Shown one piece after another: positions 14,572-15,034 of a stretch of 15,034 nucleotides of DNA (within the stretch, counting starts at the first letter, position 1; every line of letters starts with the position of its first letter). Origin of the DNA: an uncultured Patescibacteria group bacterium (lineage in GTDB: Bacteria > Patescibacteriota > Microgenomatia > UBA1406 > GWC2-37-13). The stretch lies in NCBI GenBank assembly GCA_938010745.1, contig CALLVF010000085.1, positions 1 to 15,034 of the forward strand, given 5' to 3'. The position numbers and the translations under genes were made by a program. The notes under the pieces are model-generated. The model was not told the DNA's origin. It saw only the letters and a program-made list of their open reading frames with translations, and searched no databases.

Positions 14572-15034
14572 GATGGGAGAGAATAAGGCTATTGGTGGAT
14601 GCCTTGGCAGTTTGGGCCGAAGAAGGACGCTTGCTTGCGAGCGATATCAACGGTAAGTCCGCCAGCAGACGCTATCAACCGTTGGTTTCCGAATGGGGTA
14701 ACCCCAGCCGTGGGAACACGGCTGATCCCAACTTTTTAGTTGGGAGGGGCACCTGGTGAACTGAAACATCTCAGTAACCAGAGGAAAAGAAATCATATGA
14801 GATTCCGTTAGTAGCGGCGAGCGAAAGCGGAACAGCCTAAATCCCGCCTTTGGCGGGAGGTTGCGGGACCTCCATAACGATTATTTTTTTCCTAGAAGAA
14901 TGACTTGGAAAAGTCAACCATAGAAGGTGAAAGTCCTGTATTCAAAAGGAAAAAAATAATCAGGAGGTATCCCAAGTACCACGAGGCACGGCAAACCTTG
15001 TGGGAAGCTGGGTCGGTCACGATCCAAGGCTAAA
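14572..15034 (+). rRNA. rrl: 23S ribosomal RNA, 5' part (runs off the window)
   Basis: The start is set by alignment from memory to E. coli 23S, whose GGTGGATGCC begins at base 23; here it is at 14594, giving ~14572. Conserved landmarks follow in order: GGTGGATGCCTTGGCAG, TTTCCGAATGGGGTAACCCC, GAACTGAAACATCTCAGTA, GAGGAAAAGAAATCA, GAGATTCCGTTAGTAGCGGC, CATAGAAGGTGAAAGTCCTG and CCAAGGCTAAA. The first ~160 nt correspond to the 5.8S-like region. A perfect 15-bp, mostly A-U helix (14879-14893 with 14947-14961) closes a domain I arm. No intron or large insert is seen in this part. Start accuracy is within a few bases. Confidence 0.95.

Noticed and set aside
14879..14961. 15-bp perfect inverted repeat as a possible intron or mobile insert in 23S
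   Set aside because: The sequence between the arms (CATAGAAGGTGAAAGTCCTG) is ordinary conserved 23S domain I; the arms are a normal rRNA helix with A-U-rich content.
1..15034. CRISPR arrays, insertion sequences, prophage or defence genes
   Set aside because: No regular spaced repeats, transposase or integrase motifs, or defence-type domains were seen on either strand.

Overview
The window looks like chromosomal DNA from a small-genome, AT-rich bacterium, most probably a member of the Candidate Phyla Radiation (Patescibacteria), perhaps of the Microgenomates group. The phylum is an inference. It rests on the very low GC content, heavy lysine/asparagine/isoleucine use, short intergenic gaps, compact or trimmed housekeeping proteins (UvrC of 430 residues, RuvB of 318) and a 23S rRNA gene with no 16S gene upstream. 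TGA ends uvrA, the transglutaminase gene, uvrC and secG and does not occur in frame inside genes, so the UGA=Gly code of SR1/Gracilibacteria does not apply.

Plus strand, 1-6654: a nucleotide excision repair cluster. It holds the 3' end of uvrB, complete uvrA, a membrane-anchored transglutaminase-like protein and a short uvrC. The last three are joined by overlapping start and stop codons. Plus strand, 6761-8358: an extended -10 promoter reads into secG, whose stop overlaps the start of a membrane-anchored family 5 solute-binding-like protein. A class II tRNA-Leu(GAG) with its own extended -10 promoter follows at 8495-8578.

The minus strand from 14237 down to 8774 carries ppsA > eno > ruvA > ruvB > tRNA-Leu(TAA) > tRNA-Thr(TGT) > tRNA-Arg(TCT). 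Gaps are 41 nt or less and ppsA overlaps eno. PEP synthase and enolase act on adjacent steps around phosphoenolpyruvate. RuvAB is the Holliday-junction branch-migration motor; ruvC is not in the window. The two transcription directions converge in an AT-rich gap at 8579-8773.

At the right end, a divergent control region (14238-14458) separates ppsA from tRNA-Ala(TGC) and the first ~460 nt of 23S rRNA on the plus strand. boxA-like elements lie before and after tRNA-Ala. Because ppsA lies directly upstream, the 16S gene is not in the usual 16S-tRNA-23S arrangement here.

Two expression features recur. No protein gene has a clear Shine-Dalgarno sequence. Where a promoter can be seen at a protein gene (secG, ppsA), its -10 box sits only 7-9 nt before the ATG, which predicts leaderless mRNAs. 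TGnTATAAT extended -10 boxes occur at three independent sites and a close variant at a fourth. I did not find a clearly new multi-gene system. The best leads are the transglutaminase embedded among uvr genes, the UvrC without its C-terminal helix-hairpin-helix domain, the enolase with an altered phosphate-binding residue, and the ppsA/rRNA divergent control region.
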